Of a stretch of 64,000 nucleotides of DNA, positions 35,347 to 44,405 are shown piece after piece. This DNA comes from UBA4877 sp002399285 (lineage in GTDB: Bacteria > Bacillota > Thermoanaerobacteria > Thermoanaerobacterales > UBA4877). Below the pieces are notes generated by a model. That model was not told where the DNA came from and made no database searches. It was given only the letters and a program-made list of their open reading frames with translations. The stretch's first letter is position 1, and every line of letters begins with the position of its first letter. Where the stretch lies: the NCBI GenBank assembly GCA_036771835.1, contig DAIPGN010000009.1, forward strand, positions 35,632-99,631. The letters run 5' to 3'. Both the position numbers and the translations under genes were made by a program.

Positions 35347-35826
35347 GTGGGAAATCCAAACATACTGCTTACACGAATTGATAACCGGCTGGTTCATGGC
35401 CAAGTGGGAGTTACATGGGTGTCGACCATAGGCGCAAATCTGCTTTTAGTTGCGGATGACGAGGTTGCGCATGATGAGATACAGCAGCAGCTCATGGCTA
35501 TGACCGCCGAATCTTCCGATGTGGGAATACGCTTTTTTACTCTGCAAAAGACCATCGACATTATCGGCAAAGCGGCTCCCAGCCAGAAAATCTTCATTAT
35601 CTGCAGAACTCCGGCAGCCGTACGTACGCTGTTGGAAGGCGGCGTACCCATAAGGGAAGTAAATGTGGGGAATATGCATTTCACCACAGGAAAACGCCAG
35701 CTGAGCAAAAAGGTCTATGTAAATGACAAGGACATGGAGGACCTGCTGGCGATCCAGGCAATGGGTGTGGATCTCTATATACAGGACGTTCCGGGAACCG
35801 GTAAAGAGCGCGTACCCAATAAGTAA
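35347..35826 (+). CDS. PTS mannose-family EIIB
   Basis: The 159-aa protein starts at GTG 35347 behind GAGGGG. The active His lies in TRIDNRLVHGQVGVTW. This PTS has its EIIB gene first and its EIIA gene last, unlike the operon at 25 kb, which has the order A-B-C-D. Confidence 0.92.
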   Translation: MGNPNILLTRIDNRLVHGQVGVTWVSTIGANLLLVADDEVAHDEIQQQLMAMTAESSDVGIRFFTLQKTIDIIGKAAPSQKIFIICRTPAAVRTLLEGGVPIREVNVGNMHFTTGKRQLSKKVYVNDKDMEDLLAIQAMGVDLYIQDVPGTGKERVPNK

Positions 35827-35913
35827 TTCCTATCTTAAGATTTTTTTAAGGAGGTGAGGAAAACCTTTTAGATGCAGTGCAGTTTAAAATAATAATAAAG
35901 GGGGAAGGAATCA

Positions 35914-36714
35914 ATGACAATCACTTTAGGACAGGGCATAGCGCTTGCCGTTATGGCCGTCATAGTCGGCGTCGATTTTTGGTTTGAGGCATTATTCATT
36001 TTCCGGCCGATCATCGTCTGTACGCTTACCGGAATCATTTTAGGAGACGTCCGGCTCGGCCTTTTGGCAGGCGGCTTGACTGAGCTGGCTTTTGCCGGAC
36101 TCACGCCTGCGGGCGGTACGCAGCCGCCGAACCCCGTGCTGGCCGGCATTATGACGACGGTCATAGCCTACACTACGGGGAAGGATCCCGCCACGGCTAT
36201 CGGCCTTGCGCTTCCGTTCAGCTTTCTGATGCAGTATATCATCCTGTTCTATTATTCTGCATTTTCTCTTTTTATGAAGAGAGCGGACAAATACGCCGAA
36301 GAGGCTGACGGCAAGGGTATTTTACAGCTGAACATGCTCATGACCGGCATCGTTGCCGTTACCTACGGCGTGGTGGTGTTTCTCAGCGCCTACGTTGCCC
36401 AGGATGCAATGCAGGCTCTCGTAACGGCTATGCCGGAATGGCTGACGCACGGCTTTGAGATCGCGGGAGGTATCCTTCCGGCTGTCGGCTTTGGCATGCT
36501 GCTCAAGGTCATGCTCAAGGGTGAATTTGTACCTTATCTTATTATAGGTTTTGTGATGGCGAGCTTTATTCCTTTTTCCAATCTGTTGCCGGTCGCGGTC
36601 GTAGGCCTGGCCATGGCGCTGATCGTGCTCAACGATGAAAGGAACCGCAGAAAGACTATAACGACCGGTACTTCACCGGGAGAAGGAGGAGGCGACGGCA
36701 ATGATGGAATCTGA
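35914..36714 (+). CDS. PTS mannose-family EIIC
   Basis: The 266-aa membrane protein contains LTGIILGDVRLGLLAGGLTELAFAG and the conserved TPAGGTQPPNPVLAGI stretch, typical of the sorbose/N-acetylgalactosamine branch. RBS GGGGGAAGG. Overlaps EIID by 14 bases. Confidence 0.92.
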   Translation: MTITLGQGIALAVMAVIVGVDFWFEALFIFRPIIVCTLTGIILGDVRLGLLAGGLTELAFAGLTPAGGTQPPNPVLAGIMTTVIAYTTGKDPATAIGLALPFSFLMQYIILFYYSAFSLFMKRADKYAEEADGKGILQLNMLMTGIVAVTYGVVVFLSAYVAQDAMQALVTAMPEWLTHGFEIAGGILPAVGFGMLLKVMLKGEFVPYLIIGFVMASFIPFSNLLPVAVVGLAMALIVLNDERNRRKTITTGTSPGEGGGDGNDGI

Positions 36715-37519
36715 GAAAAATACCGTTCCCGAGAAGGTGCTGACCAGAAAGGATATCACCAGGCTGGGCTGGCGCTCTATGCTGCTGCAGGCCGGATTCA
36801 ATTATGAAAGAATGCAGAGCGTAGGCTTTTTGCAGGCGCAGATGGAATGCCTGCAGAAGATATATAAAGATGATAAACAGGGCCTTTCCGCGGCAATGAC
36901 CGATAACCTTGAATTTATCAATACGCATCCCAACCTTGTGGGATTTCTGATGGGCCTCTTAGTCTCTCTTGAGGAGGCCAAGGAGGACAGGAGCACTATC
37001 AAGGGTCTTAAGGTCGCCCTGTTCGGACCCATCGCAGGTATCGGCGACGCCATATTCTGGTTCACCCTTCTGCCCATAGTCGTGGGTATAACTTCATCCA
37101 TGGCAATGAGCGGAAGTATTCTCGGCCCGATATTATTCTTTGCGGTCTATCTGACCATATTTCTGCTGCGTATCCCGCTGACCCATGCCGGGTATAACCT
37201 GGGCCTCAAAGCGGTGGGCATGCTGCGGGAATATGCCGGGATAATCTCAAAAGCGGCCAGCGTTTTGGGCATAACCGTTATCGGCGGACTCATAGCATCG
37301 TATGTTCACATCACGCTGCTGCCCGAGATCGCGGTTAATGCGGAGAAGACGGTGTCTATACAGACGGATTTTCTCGACAAGATCTTCCCCAACCTGCTGC
37401 CCTTTGCATACACACTGCTAATGTTCTATCTCTTAAAGAAAAAGCAAATGAGTCCGGTTTTACTGATAGGGATCACCTTCGGTCTTGCGATCGCGCTCTC
37501 TTTCCTTGGCATTCTTTGA
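36701..37519 (+). CDS. PTS mannose-family EIID
   Basis: The 272-aa protein has family motifs QAGFNYERMQSVGFLQ and LFGPIAGIGDAIFWF, and a hydrophobic C-terminus. It completes the membrane complex with EIIC. A strong hairpin follows before the EIIA gene. Confidence 0.92.
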   Translation: MMESEKNTVPEKVLTRKDITRLGWRSMLLQAGFNYERMQSVGFLQAQMECLQKIYKDDKQGLSAAMTDNLEFINTHPNLVGFLMGLLVSLEEAKEDRSTIKGLKVALFGPIAGIGDAIFWFTLLPIVVGITSSMAMSGSILGPILFFAVYLTIFLLRIPLTHAGYNLGLKAVGMLREYAGIISKAASVLGITVIGGLIASYVHITLLPEIAVNAEKTVSIQTDFLDKIFPNLLPFAYTLLMFYLLKKKQMSPVLLIGITFGLAIALSFLGIL

Positions 37520-37534
37520 TTTTGATCCAACATT

Positions 37535-37560
37535 GGGGTATGGTTGCCGTACCCCGTTTT
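37535..37560 (+). terminator. Intra-operon hairpin between EIID and EIIA
   Basis: GGGGTATGG (37535-37543) pairs with CCGTACCCC (37547-37555) around a TTG loop with one G-U pair, then GTTTTAATTT. It may be a partial terminator; the 190-base gap shows no other clear element. Confidence 0.5.
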
Positions 37561-37711
37561 AATTTCACCGTCCGTTAAAACATACTTATGCGGCGCGGAA
37601 TTGTAAGTCAAATAATACGGCGGCATGATTATGAAGTAACCGGAGGCCTTGGGATTCCGGCAAAGTTAAACGCAGCATAAACTTTCATAGAAAAAGGAGT
37701 AATATAAAGCG

Positions 37712-38137
37712 ATGATCGGAATATTAGTAACGGGACACGGCAGTTTTGCCACCGGAATGATAAGCGCCTCCAAGTTGATCACAGGACCCAACGACAATTT
37801 GGCGGGTGTGGATTTTGCGGAGTCCGACAGTGTCGATACGCTCTCCGGCAACCTCAGAGCAGCCATGGAACACCTCGGGGATGAGATCTTAGTTCTGACT
37901 GACCTTGCGGGAGGGTCTCCCTTTAAGACGGCCGTAGCGCTGAAAAACAGCATACCGGATAAACACATAGAAGTGATCTCCGGGGCCAACCTGCCCATGA
38001 TCATTTCCGCTTTATTGGAGAGCAAGCCTTCCTTGGAAGAGTATGCCGGCAATGCGATGAAAATGGGAACTGTGGGAATACAAAGGTTTAAAAAGGAGTC
38101 CTTGCCGCAGTCCGGCTTCAAAGGCGACGGGATATAG
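37712..38137 (+). CDS. PTS mannose-family EIIA
   Basis: The 141-aa protein has the active His9 in VTGHGSFATGM. It lies 192 bases after EIID but on the same strand with an AAAGGAGT site and completes the transporter. No sugar-phosphate enzyme lies in this operon, so the substrate cannot be guessed. Confidence 0.9.
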   Translation: MIGILVTGHGSFATGMISASKLITGPNDNLAGVDFAESDSVDTLSGNLRAAMEHLGDEILVLTDLAGGSPFKTAVALKNSIPDKHIEVISGANLPMIISALLESKPSLEEYAGNAMKMGTVGIQRFKKESLPQSGFKGDGI

Positions 38138-38197
38138 CAGATTTACCGGCATCTATGGCTTTAATGGGTTTAACGGCAGGAAAATCTGATACGATCT

Positions 38198-38234
38198 CCC
38201 GGCATGGTCAAACACTGTGCCGGGATTTTATTTT
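38198..38234 (+). terminator. Terminator after the second PTS operon
   Basis: CCCGGCA (38198-38204) pairs with TGCCGGG (38218-38224), followed by ATTTTATTTTA. Confidence 0.75.
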
Positions 38235-38270
38235 ATGAGGTATATGGTTGAATCCCGATTTAATAAATAA

Positions 38271-38300
38271 TTGAATTAGGACCTATAATATTGCTATAAT
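38271..38300 (+). promoter_or_regulatory. Probable prdR promoter
   Basis: TTGAAT (38271-38276) and TATAAT (38295-38300) are 18 bp apart. A second TATAAT lies at 38284-38289. Confidence 0.5.
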
Positions 38301-38349
38301 CAATGAGGAGCAAATCGTTAAAAAAATGTTGGATATAGGGTGATCTGCT

Positions 38350-40113
38350 ATGATGTTCTATATGGATGACGTGAACGCCGGGAAGATAATGACAAGAAAA
38401 TATACCGCGCTGCCGCTGGATGCCAAGCTGAGTCTGGCTGTCAGGATATTTATCAAAAACGGTATCGACGAGATCTATCTGCTGAATAAGGACAAGAAGC
38501 TGGTGGGCGTGATCCGCAGGGACAAGGTATGGGAATTGGTAAGCAAAAACAGTCCCGGGCTGCCGGGGAACGGCCTCATTGCCGTGGATATCATGGATGC
38601 CCGGTTCAAATGGATAGGCGAGGACGTCAACATATCCGACTGTATAAAGATCATGGAGCAGTTTGCGTTGGAGAGTATACCCGTAGTAAAAGAAGGAACA
38701 ATAATCGGTGTGGTCAGGTATGCGGATATAATAAGGTATCTGCTGGAACAGTATGAGAAGGGCGCCGTCGTGTTTGACGGACTGCTGAACGACATTCAGG
38801 AAGCGGTATGCATAATCGACAGCGGCGGGCGGGTCATCTTCTGGAACAACAAGGCGGAGCAGCTTTACGATATTCCCAAGGACGTGATAATAGGCAACAG
38901 GTTAGATGAGTTTTTCCCTGATGCCATCGACCTAAAGGTGCTGAGGACCAAAGAGGTATTAAAGGACATCTTCCATTCTCCCCGCAAGGGAAGCAATGTG
39001 ATAATCAGCGCGTCTCCCATCATGATGGACGGCAGGTGCGTGGGAGTGATAAGCACCGACAAGGATATAAGCGACATCAGGCGGATAAACGGCGAGCTGG
39101 AAAAAGTCAGGGAAAGAGCCGATTTTCTGGAAGGGGAGATCGGGAGGCTCACAGGCAAATGGGACAATATTTTCAGTAAAAATAAAAAAATGCAGGATGC
39201 CATAGAGATTGCCAGGCGTGCTGCCGCCAGCAAGGCGCCCATATTGATCACCGGCGAAAGCGGCACGGGGAAAGAGGTATTCGCTAGGGCGATACACTCG
39301 CACAGCGGCTTAAAAGGGCCGTTCGTTCCCGTGAACTGCAGCGCCATACCCGCGGAGCTATTCGAGAGTGAATTCTTTGGATACGAATCCGGTGCGTTTA
39401 CCGGCGCTAGCAAGAACGGAAAGGCCGGCTATTTCGAGCTGGCGAACAAGGGAACGCTCTTTTTAGATGAGATCGGCGATATGCCGTTGTTCATGCAGTC
39501 CAAGCTTCTAAGGGCGGCGGAGGATATGAAGATCAGGCGGGTGGGCGGCGAAAGGTCCATAGATGTGGACGTCAGAATAATATCGGCGACGAACAGGAAT
39601 TTGGAGGAATACGTGAAGAACGGCGCATTCCGCGAGGACCTCTACTACCGGCTGAACGTCATCCGGCTGGCGCTGCCGCCGCTCAGGGAGAGGAAGGAGG
39701 ATATAATCACCTTCCTGAAGATGTTCCTCGCGGAGACCTGTAAAAGCGAGGGCAGGGACAGGGTCGATATAGATAAGGATGCTGTCAGGATCTTGACGAA
39801 GTATGCCTGGAAGGGAAACATCAGAGAACTTAAAAATGTGGCGGAGAACATGGTGATACTATGCATAAGGGATACGATAACCGCCGAGGACATACCGGAA
39901 TATATACTGAACGCCGTAGATTCGGGAGAGGACGCAGACGCCGGGGAGGCCGATCTGAAAGAGTCGGTGTGCAGATATGAGAGGGGACTCATAGTCAGGA
40001 CCCTGCGCGAATCGGGCGGCAACATCGCCAAGGCGGCAAAGAGACTGGGGATACCCCGCTCCACGCTGCACTATAAGATAGGGCTGTACGATATAGATAT
40101 GTCAGTTTTTTGA
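38350..40113 (+). CDS. prdR: PrdR-like sigma-54-dependent activator of proline reductase genes
   Basis: The 587-aa protein contains two CBS domains (about 8-130; DVNAGKIMTRKYTALPLDA), a PAS domain (about 140-240), and an AAA+ domain with Walker A GESGTGKE near 302, GAFTGA near 348 and Walker B TLFLDEIGDMP. A Fis-type helix-turn-helix lies at the C-terminus (NIAKAAKRLGIPRSTLHYKI). It needs sigma-54 RNA polymerase. In Clostridioides difficile PrdR activates prd genes in response to proline. Here two identical-type palindromes overlap its stop codon, and a -24/-12 promoter lies before prdC, fitting this role. Confidence 0.88.
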   Translation: MMFYMDDVNAGKIMTRKYTALPLDAKLSLAVRIFIKNGIDEIYLLNKDKKLVGVIRRDKVWELVSKNSPGLPGNGLIAVDIMDARFKWIGEDVNISDCIKIMEQFALESIPVVKEGTIIGVVRYADIIRYLLEQYEKGAVVFDGLLNDIQEAVCIIDSGGRVIFWNNKAEQLYDIPKDVIIGNRLDEFFPDAIDLKVLRTKEVLKDIFHSPRKGSNVIISASPIMMDGRCVGVISTDKDISDIRRINGELEKVRERADFLEGEIGRLTGKWDNIFSKNKKMQDAIEIARRAAASKAPILITGESGTGKEVFARAIHSHSGLKGPFVPVNCSAIPAELFESEFFGYESGAFTGASKNGKAGYFELANKGTLFLDEIGDMPLFMQSKLLRAAEDMKIRRVGGERSIDVDVRIISATNRNLEEYVKNGAFREDLYYRLNVIRLALPPLRERKEDIITFLKMFLAETCKSEGRDRVDIDKDAVRILTKYAWKGNIRELKNVAENMVILCIRDTITAEDIPEYILNAVDSGEDADAGEADLKESVCRYERGLIVRTLRESGGNIAKAAKRLGIPRSTLHYKIGLYDIDMSVF

Positions 40114-40134
40114 CTTTAACGTCAGTTTATTGAC
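40101..40134 (+). promoter_or_regulatory. Tandem PrdR enhancer sites
   Basis: GTCAGTTTTTTGAC (40101-40114) and GTCAGTTTATTGAC (40121-40134) are both GTCA-N6-TGAC palindromes, 20 bp apart centre to centre. They lie about 70-100 bp upstream of the sigma-54 promoter; the first overlaps the prdR stop codon. Confidence 0.7.
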
Positions 40135-40144
40135 ATTTATCTTG

Positions 40145-40181
40145 GCACAGGGGGTCTATAGTTTTGCCCTGCGCTTTTTTT
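40145..40181 (+). terminator. prdR terminator
   Basis: An 8-bp stem with one mismatch (40145-40152 with 40167-40174) is followed by T7. It sits between the enhancer sites and the prd promoter and isolates prdR transcription from the operon. Confidence 0.65.
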
Positions 40182-40200
40182 ATTCCGTATTTTATCGGCT

Positions 40201-40216
40201 TGGTATGAAATTTGCT
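40201..40216 (+). promoter_or_regulatory. Sigma-54 (-24/-12) promoter of the prd operon
   Basis: TGGTATG-AAAT-TTGCT has GG at 40202-40203 and GC at 40214-40215, ten bases apart, matching TGGYRYR-N4-TTGCW. It ends 47 bases before the prdC start. Confidence 0.82.
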
Positions 40217-40263
40217 AGTAAAATATTATATAATCTTAGTTTTGAATTGAATGGGGTGAACGA

Positions 40264-41553
40264 ATGGTCATTAAGATAATGCTCAGGCAGCATATCGGGA
40301 CCCCGGCTGCACCGATCGTGAAAATAGGCAAAGAGGTAAGGAAGGGCCAGCTTATAGCCAGGCCGGACGGCCTCGGAGCCAATATACATTCGAGTGTGTA
40401 CGGTACCGTAAGCGGCATCACCGATGAGGCGATTATAATAGATGCACCTGATGAACAGCCCGATGAATATGTGAGGATAGAGCCCACCGGCGATATCCTT
40501 GAGACAATTAAAGAGGCGGGGGTAGTAGGAGCGGGCGGAGCAGGATTTCCCACTTACGCCAAGCTGAAAGCGGACCTTAAGGACGGTGTCGTGATCGCCA
40601 ACGCGGCGGAGTGCGAACCCACGCTGAAGCATAATATCACGCTTTTGGAGAAGGACCCCGGCACGGTGATAAGGGGATTGAAATATGCGATGAAGGTCAC
40701 CGGCGCGCCGAGGGGCATCGTGGCCATAAAGCCCAAGCATACGGCGGCGGTCAAGGCTGCGGAGGAGGCTGTCAGAGGCGAAAGGAACATCGAAATAAAA
40801 TTTTTACCCGACCTATATCCTTCCGGCGACGAGAGGGTGATAGTGCGGGAACTGCTGGGATACGAGCTTGCGCCCGGCGAACTTCCCATAAAGGCCGGGG
40901 CGGTGATATGCAACGTCGAGACTTTGAAGAACATTGCCCGCGCCGTGGAGCAAGGACGGCCGGTAATGACCAAGGACCTTACGGTGGGCGGAAGGCTGAA
41001 AAATGCCAAGACCGGACGGGTATTCCTCGACGTGCCGGTAGGTATGCCGGTAAGTGAACTGATTGGAGAATGCGGAGGCTATGTCGAGCCGCACGGCGAG
41101 ATCGTGGCCGGCGGAGCATTTACCGGGCATCATGGAAGCGAGGATATGCCCGTAACGAAGACCTTGGGGGGAGTCGCGGTAGCCATGCCTTTCCCCAACG
41201 AGAAGAGGAAGCTGGGCATATTGGGATGCGAGTGCGGAGCGCAGCAGCCGCGGCTCAAGCAGATAGCGGAGGGCATGGGCGCGGAGGTGGTGGCTGCCGT
41301 TAACTGCAAGAGGATGGAGGATATAGGCGGGGGACGCCTTAGATGCAATAAGCCCGGGGTGTGTCCCGGCCAGGCCGAATCGGTCCTGCAGCTCAAGAAG
41401 ATGGGTGCGGAGGCGCTGCTCGTCGGCAGCTGCCAACACTGAACAAACACCATAATGGATGTAGCTCCCAGGTTGGGAGTTCCGGTTTATCACAGTACGG
41501 ACCATATATTGAGATCTTTCGGCCACAGGCTGTATCGCAGAATGGAATCATAA
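40264..41553 (+). CDS. prdC: PrdC, RnfC-like electron-transfer selenoprotein
   Basis: An RnfC-like protein (GVVGAGGAGFPTYAKL, ANAAECEPTLKHN, GDERVIVRELLG). Conventional translation stops at TGA 41440-41442 after GSCQH. The frame remains open and protein-like for 36 more codons (TNTIMDVAPRLGVPVYH onward) to TAA 41551-41553, and a hairpin follows the TGA. I read the UGA as selenocysteine, giving a Cys-Gln-His-Sec motif and a protein of 429 residues. PrdC is thought to feed electrons to the proline reductase from NADH or the Rnf complex. First gene of the operon; prdA starts 16 bases downstream. Confidence 0.87.
41440..41479 (+). promoter_or_regulatory. UGA codon and candidate bacterial SECIS of prdC
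   Basis: The TGA at 41440-41442 is followed by a stem CTCCCA (41465-41470) with TGGGAG (41474-41479) and a GGT loop. A G-containing apical loop 28 bases after the UGA fits bacterial SECIS rules (loop 16-37 bases away). Confidence 0.65.
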
Positions 41554-41569
41554 CGGAGGTGATTATGAC

Positions 41570-43450
41570 ATGTCGATCGATATGGATACCGCGAAGGCGC
41601 ACCAGGATGATTATGCGGTCACATGCTGCCGGTTTGAAGGGGGCGAGGAGGTTTCACCGTCCATGCTGGAGGACCCTGAGATCCTGCCCGACCTTGTGGA
41701 CTCGGGGCTTCTGGACATTCCCGGCGACTGCCTGAAGATAGGCGAGGCGCTGGGAGCGAAGCTGAAGAAGACGGTTGATGCATTGACGCCTCTCACGCCG
41801 CAGATGGTCGAAGGCGCAAAGGCCAGGCCGGCGGAGCAGCCGCAATCGCAGCCGGAATCTGTCGCAAGCGGGCCGGAGCGGGAATATGCCGCTGAGAGCG
41901 GCGGTTTTGTTCTCCCGGCAGCCGGTAGTTCCAGCATTAAGATAAAAATAGGCGAAGGCAAAAACATAGAGCTTGAATTCCCGGTGTTTTTGGGCCTGCC
42001 GCAGGGCGGTGTCCAAACGGCCGGGCTGGCCGCAGCGCCGCATGAGGATGAGCAGCAGGCCGGCGGACGGGACAAGGTGATAAGAAAATTGGTGCGCAGG
42101 CACTTCAAGATAGACAAGGTGGAGCTGGGCGGCGAGACCAAGATCGAAAACGGCACGCTGTATATAAGGGAAAATATAACGGATGAAGCCGTCGGCAGCG
42201 AAGACCTGGTGACGGACATGAGGCTTAGCATAGTGACTCCCGAGCACTACGGCGATTACAGCGACACCATCATGGACGTACAGCCCATAGCCGTAAAGGA
42301 AGAGGGAGAGATAGGCGAAGGTATCACCAGGGTCATAGACGGAGCCGTGATAGTGGTGACGGGTGTGGACGAGAGGGGCCTGCAGATATCGGAGTTCGGC
42401 TCCTCGGAGGGCGAGATGGACAGGAATATCATGTTCAACCGCCCCGGTTCGCCGGATTACGGGGATATACTGGTGATGACAAGGGTAACGGTAAAGGCGG
42501 GCAAGAACATGGAGAGGCCCGGCCCGATGGCGGTTCACAGAGCCACCGACGTGATAACCAGGGAGATCAGGCAGGCCCTCAAAAAACTGTCCGGCGATCT
42601 CGCGGCTGACACCGAGGAATTTAAACAGGTGCGCCGTCCCGGCAGGAAGAAGATAGTCATCGTAAAGGAGATAATGGGACAGGGCGCGATGCATGATAAC
42701 TTCATCATGCCCGATGAACCGGTAGGAGTGCTGGGAGCCAAGGCCAACGTGGACCTGGGCAACGTGCCCATTGTGGTATCGCCGCTGCAGATACTGGACG
42801 GCTGTATCCACGCGCTGACCTGCATCGGCCCGGCGTCCAAGGAGACGTCCCGGCACTATTGGAGGGAGCCCCTCGTCATGCAGGCGATGAACGACGGGGA
42901 GATAGACCTCGCCGCGGTGGTGCTGGTGGGCTCTCCTCAGATAAACAGCGAGAAATTCTACGTATCAAAAATGCTGGGCATGACGGTGGAGGCCATGGAC
43001 GTCGACGGAGCCATAGTGACCACGGAGGGATTCGGCAACAATCACATAGACTTTGCCAGCCACATAGAGCAGATAGGCAAGAGGGGCGTTCCCGTCGTGG
43101 GAATGACCTTTGCCGGGGTGCAGGGACAGCTGGTGGTCGGCAATAAATACATGGATGCGATGATAGACCTCAATAAATCGCGGCAGGGCATAGAAAACGA
43201 GATACTGCAGAACAACTGCCTTACCAAGGAGGACGCCGTGCGCGCGCTGTATATGCTCAAGGCCAAGATGGCGGGCGAACAGATCAAGCCGGCGGAGAGG
43301 AAGTATAACCCCAATGTGAAGCTGAACAATCTGGAGCTGATAGAGAAGTCGGTTGGAAAGAAGATAGAGGTATCGCCCAACGAAACGAAGCTCAAAATGA
43401 GCAAAAAGAGAAGCGAGATCTACGAAAAGGACGAGGCGCAGCCACAATGA
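41570..43450 (+). CDS. prdA: D-proline reductase proprotein PrdA
   Basis: The 626-aa protein starts behind a good GGAGGTGAT site. PrdA is made as a proprotein that cleaves itself before a cysteine, which becomes the pyruvoyl group binding D-proline. The cleavage site is visible as HALT-C418-IGPASKE; upstream it forms the 45-kDa-type subunit, downstream the 23-kDa-type subunit carrying the pyruvoyl end. An N-terminal domain (about 1-85) and a low-complexity linker (85-115) precede the conserved body. It works with PrdB to reduce D-proline to 5-aminovalerate. Confidence 0.95.
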   Translation: MSIDMDTAKAHQDDYAVTCCRFEGGEEVSPSMLEDPEILPDLVDSGLLDIPGDCLKIGEALGAKLKKTVDALTPLTPQMVEGAKARPAEQPQSQPESVASGPEREYAAESGGFVLPAAGSSSIKIKIGEGKNIELEFPVFLGLPQGGVQTAGLAAAPHEDEQQAGGRDKVIRKLVRRHFKIDKVELGGETKIENGTLYIRENITDEAVGSEDLVTDMRLSIVTPEHYGDYSDTIMDVQPIAVKEEGEIGEGITRVIDGAVIVVTGVDERGLQISEFGSSEGEMDRNIMFNRPGSPDYGDILVMTRVTVKAGKNMERPGPMAVHRATDVITREIRQALKKLSGDLAADTEEFKQVRRPGRKKIVIVKEIMGQGAMHDNFIMPDEPVGVLGAKANVDLGNVPIVVSPLQILDGCIHALTCIGPASKETSRHYWREPLVMQAMNDGEIDLAAVVLVGSPQINSEKFYVSKMLGMTVEAMDVDGAIVTTEGFGNNHIDFASHIEQIGKRGVPVVGMTFAGVQGQLVVGNKYMDAMIDLNKSRQGIENEILQNNCLTKEDAVRALYMLKAKMAGEQIKPAERKYNPNVKLNNLELIEKSVGKKIEVSPNETKLKMSKKRSEIYEKDEAQPQ

Positions 43451-43653
43451 AAAAATTGACGTATGCGCCCGAGGGGCAGTATTACGAAGGAGTGATCTCG
43501 GATATCACGGACATGGCGATAACCATAGAGATGAACGGAAGGCTGGGACGCCTGACCCTGGCCAGGCGGATGGTGATAACCGACAAGCCGCCGGAGATAG
43601 GCGACGAGGTGGGCTTCATGCTCAGCTATCCCGAGGTCATAACCAATGAGTGA
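43447..43653 (+). CDS. Small conserved protein between prdA and prdB
   Basis: The 68-aa, probably soluble beta-rich protein (ITIEMNGRLGRLTLARRM) has its ATG overlapping the prdA stop by four bases, so it is translated from the operon. A small protein at this position is common in prd operons (I believe it corresponds to the CBO2463/CBO2479 family). Its role is not established; assembly or regulation of the reductase is a guess from position. Confidence 0.75.
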   Translation: MKKLTYAPEGQYYEGVISDITDMAITIEMNGRLGRLTLARRMVITDKPPEIGDEVGFMLSYPEVITNE

Positions 43654-43666
43654 AGGAGGCAAGGAT

Positions 43667-44392
43667 ATGTGCGCAGCTATAGTAAAGGGCCTTCAATCGG
43701 AAGTATATGTTCCAATCACCCCCGAGGTCGTATGGGCTCCCGTCACCAAGCCGCTGAGCGAAATGGTCGTGGCGCTGGTCACCGGTGCGGGCGTGCATCT
43801 GAAGTCCGATAAGAGATTCAACCTAGCAGGAGATTCAAGCTACAGGATCATCCCCGGCGATACCAAAAGTGCAGACCTGATGGTGTCCCACGGCGGATAC
43901 GACAACAGCGATGTGAATAAGGACATCAACTGTATGTTTCCCATAGACAGGATCAGGGAGCTGGCGAAGGAGGGCTTTATCAAGGAAATATCGCCTGTTA
44001 ATATTGGCTTTATGGGCGGCGGCGGTGACGTCGAGGCGTTTACCGAGGTCACCGGGCCGGAGATCGCCCAAAAGATAAAGCAGGCGGGCGCCGATGCGGT
44101 CATACTGACGGCCGGCTGAGGAACCTGCCACCGCTCTGCCGTGATCGTGCAGAGAGAGATCGAAAGGATGGGCATACCCACGATACTTATAGCGGCCCTG
44201 CCGCCCGTGGCGCGGCAAAACGGAGCGCCGAGGGTAGCGGCTCCAAAGGTCCCCATGGGGGCCAACGCCGGGCAGCCCAACAACAGGGAAATGCAGACAA
44301 ATATTGTGAGGGATACCCTTAAGAGTTTAGAGGAGATAGAGACTCCCAACACCATAGTTTCTCTGCCCTATGAATATGTCGCCAAGATCTGA
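43667..44392 (+). CDS. prdB: D-proline reductase selenoprotein subunit PrdB
   Basis: The product is 241 aa when TGA 44117-44119 is read as selenocysteine; before it the frame ends VILTAG and after it continues GTCHRSAVIVQREIE to TAA-type stop at 44392. The Sec-Gly-Thr-Cys motif is the known redox site of PrdB. The start is placed at ATG 43667 (MCAAIVKGLQSE) because GAAGGAGG lies just upstream and the family begins here; an in-frame ATG at 43646 is less likely. Contains the region VTGAGVHLKSDKRFNLAGD, typical of Grd/Prd selenoprotein families. Confidence 0.95.
44117..44154 (+). promoter_or_regulatory. UGA codon and SECIS hairpin of prdB
   Basis: A perfect stem CTCTGC (44134-44139) with GCAGAG (44149-44154) begins 15 bases after the UGA and has a 9-base loop with a G in its second position, as required for SelB recognition. 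Confidence 0.75.
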
Positions 44393-44405
44393 CGCCGCAG
44401 GCGGA

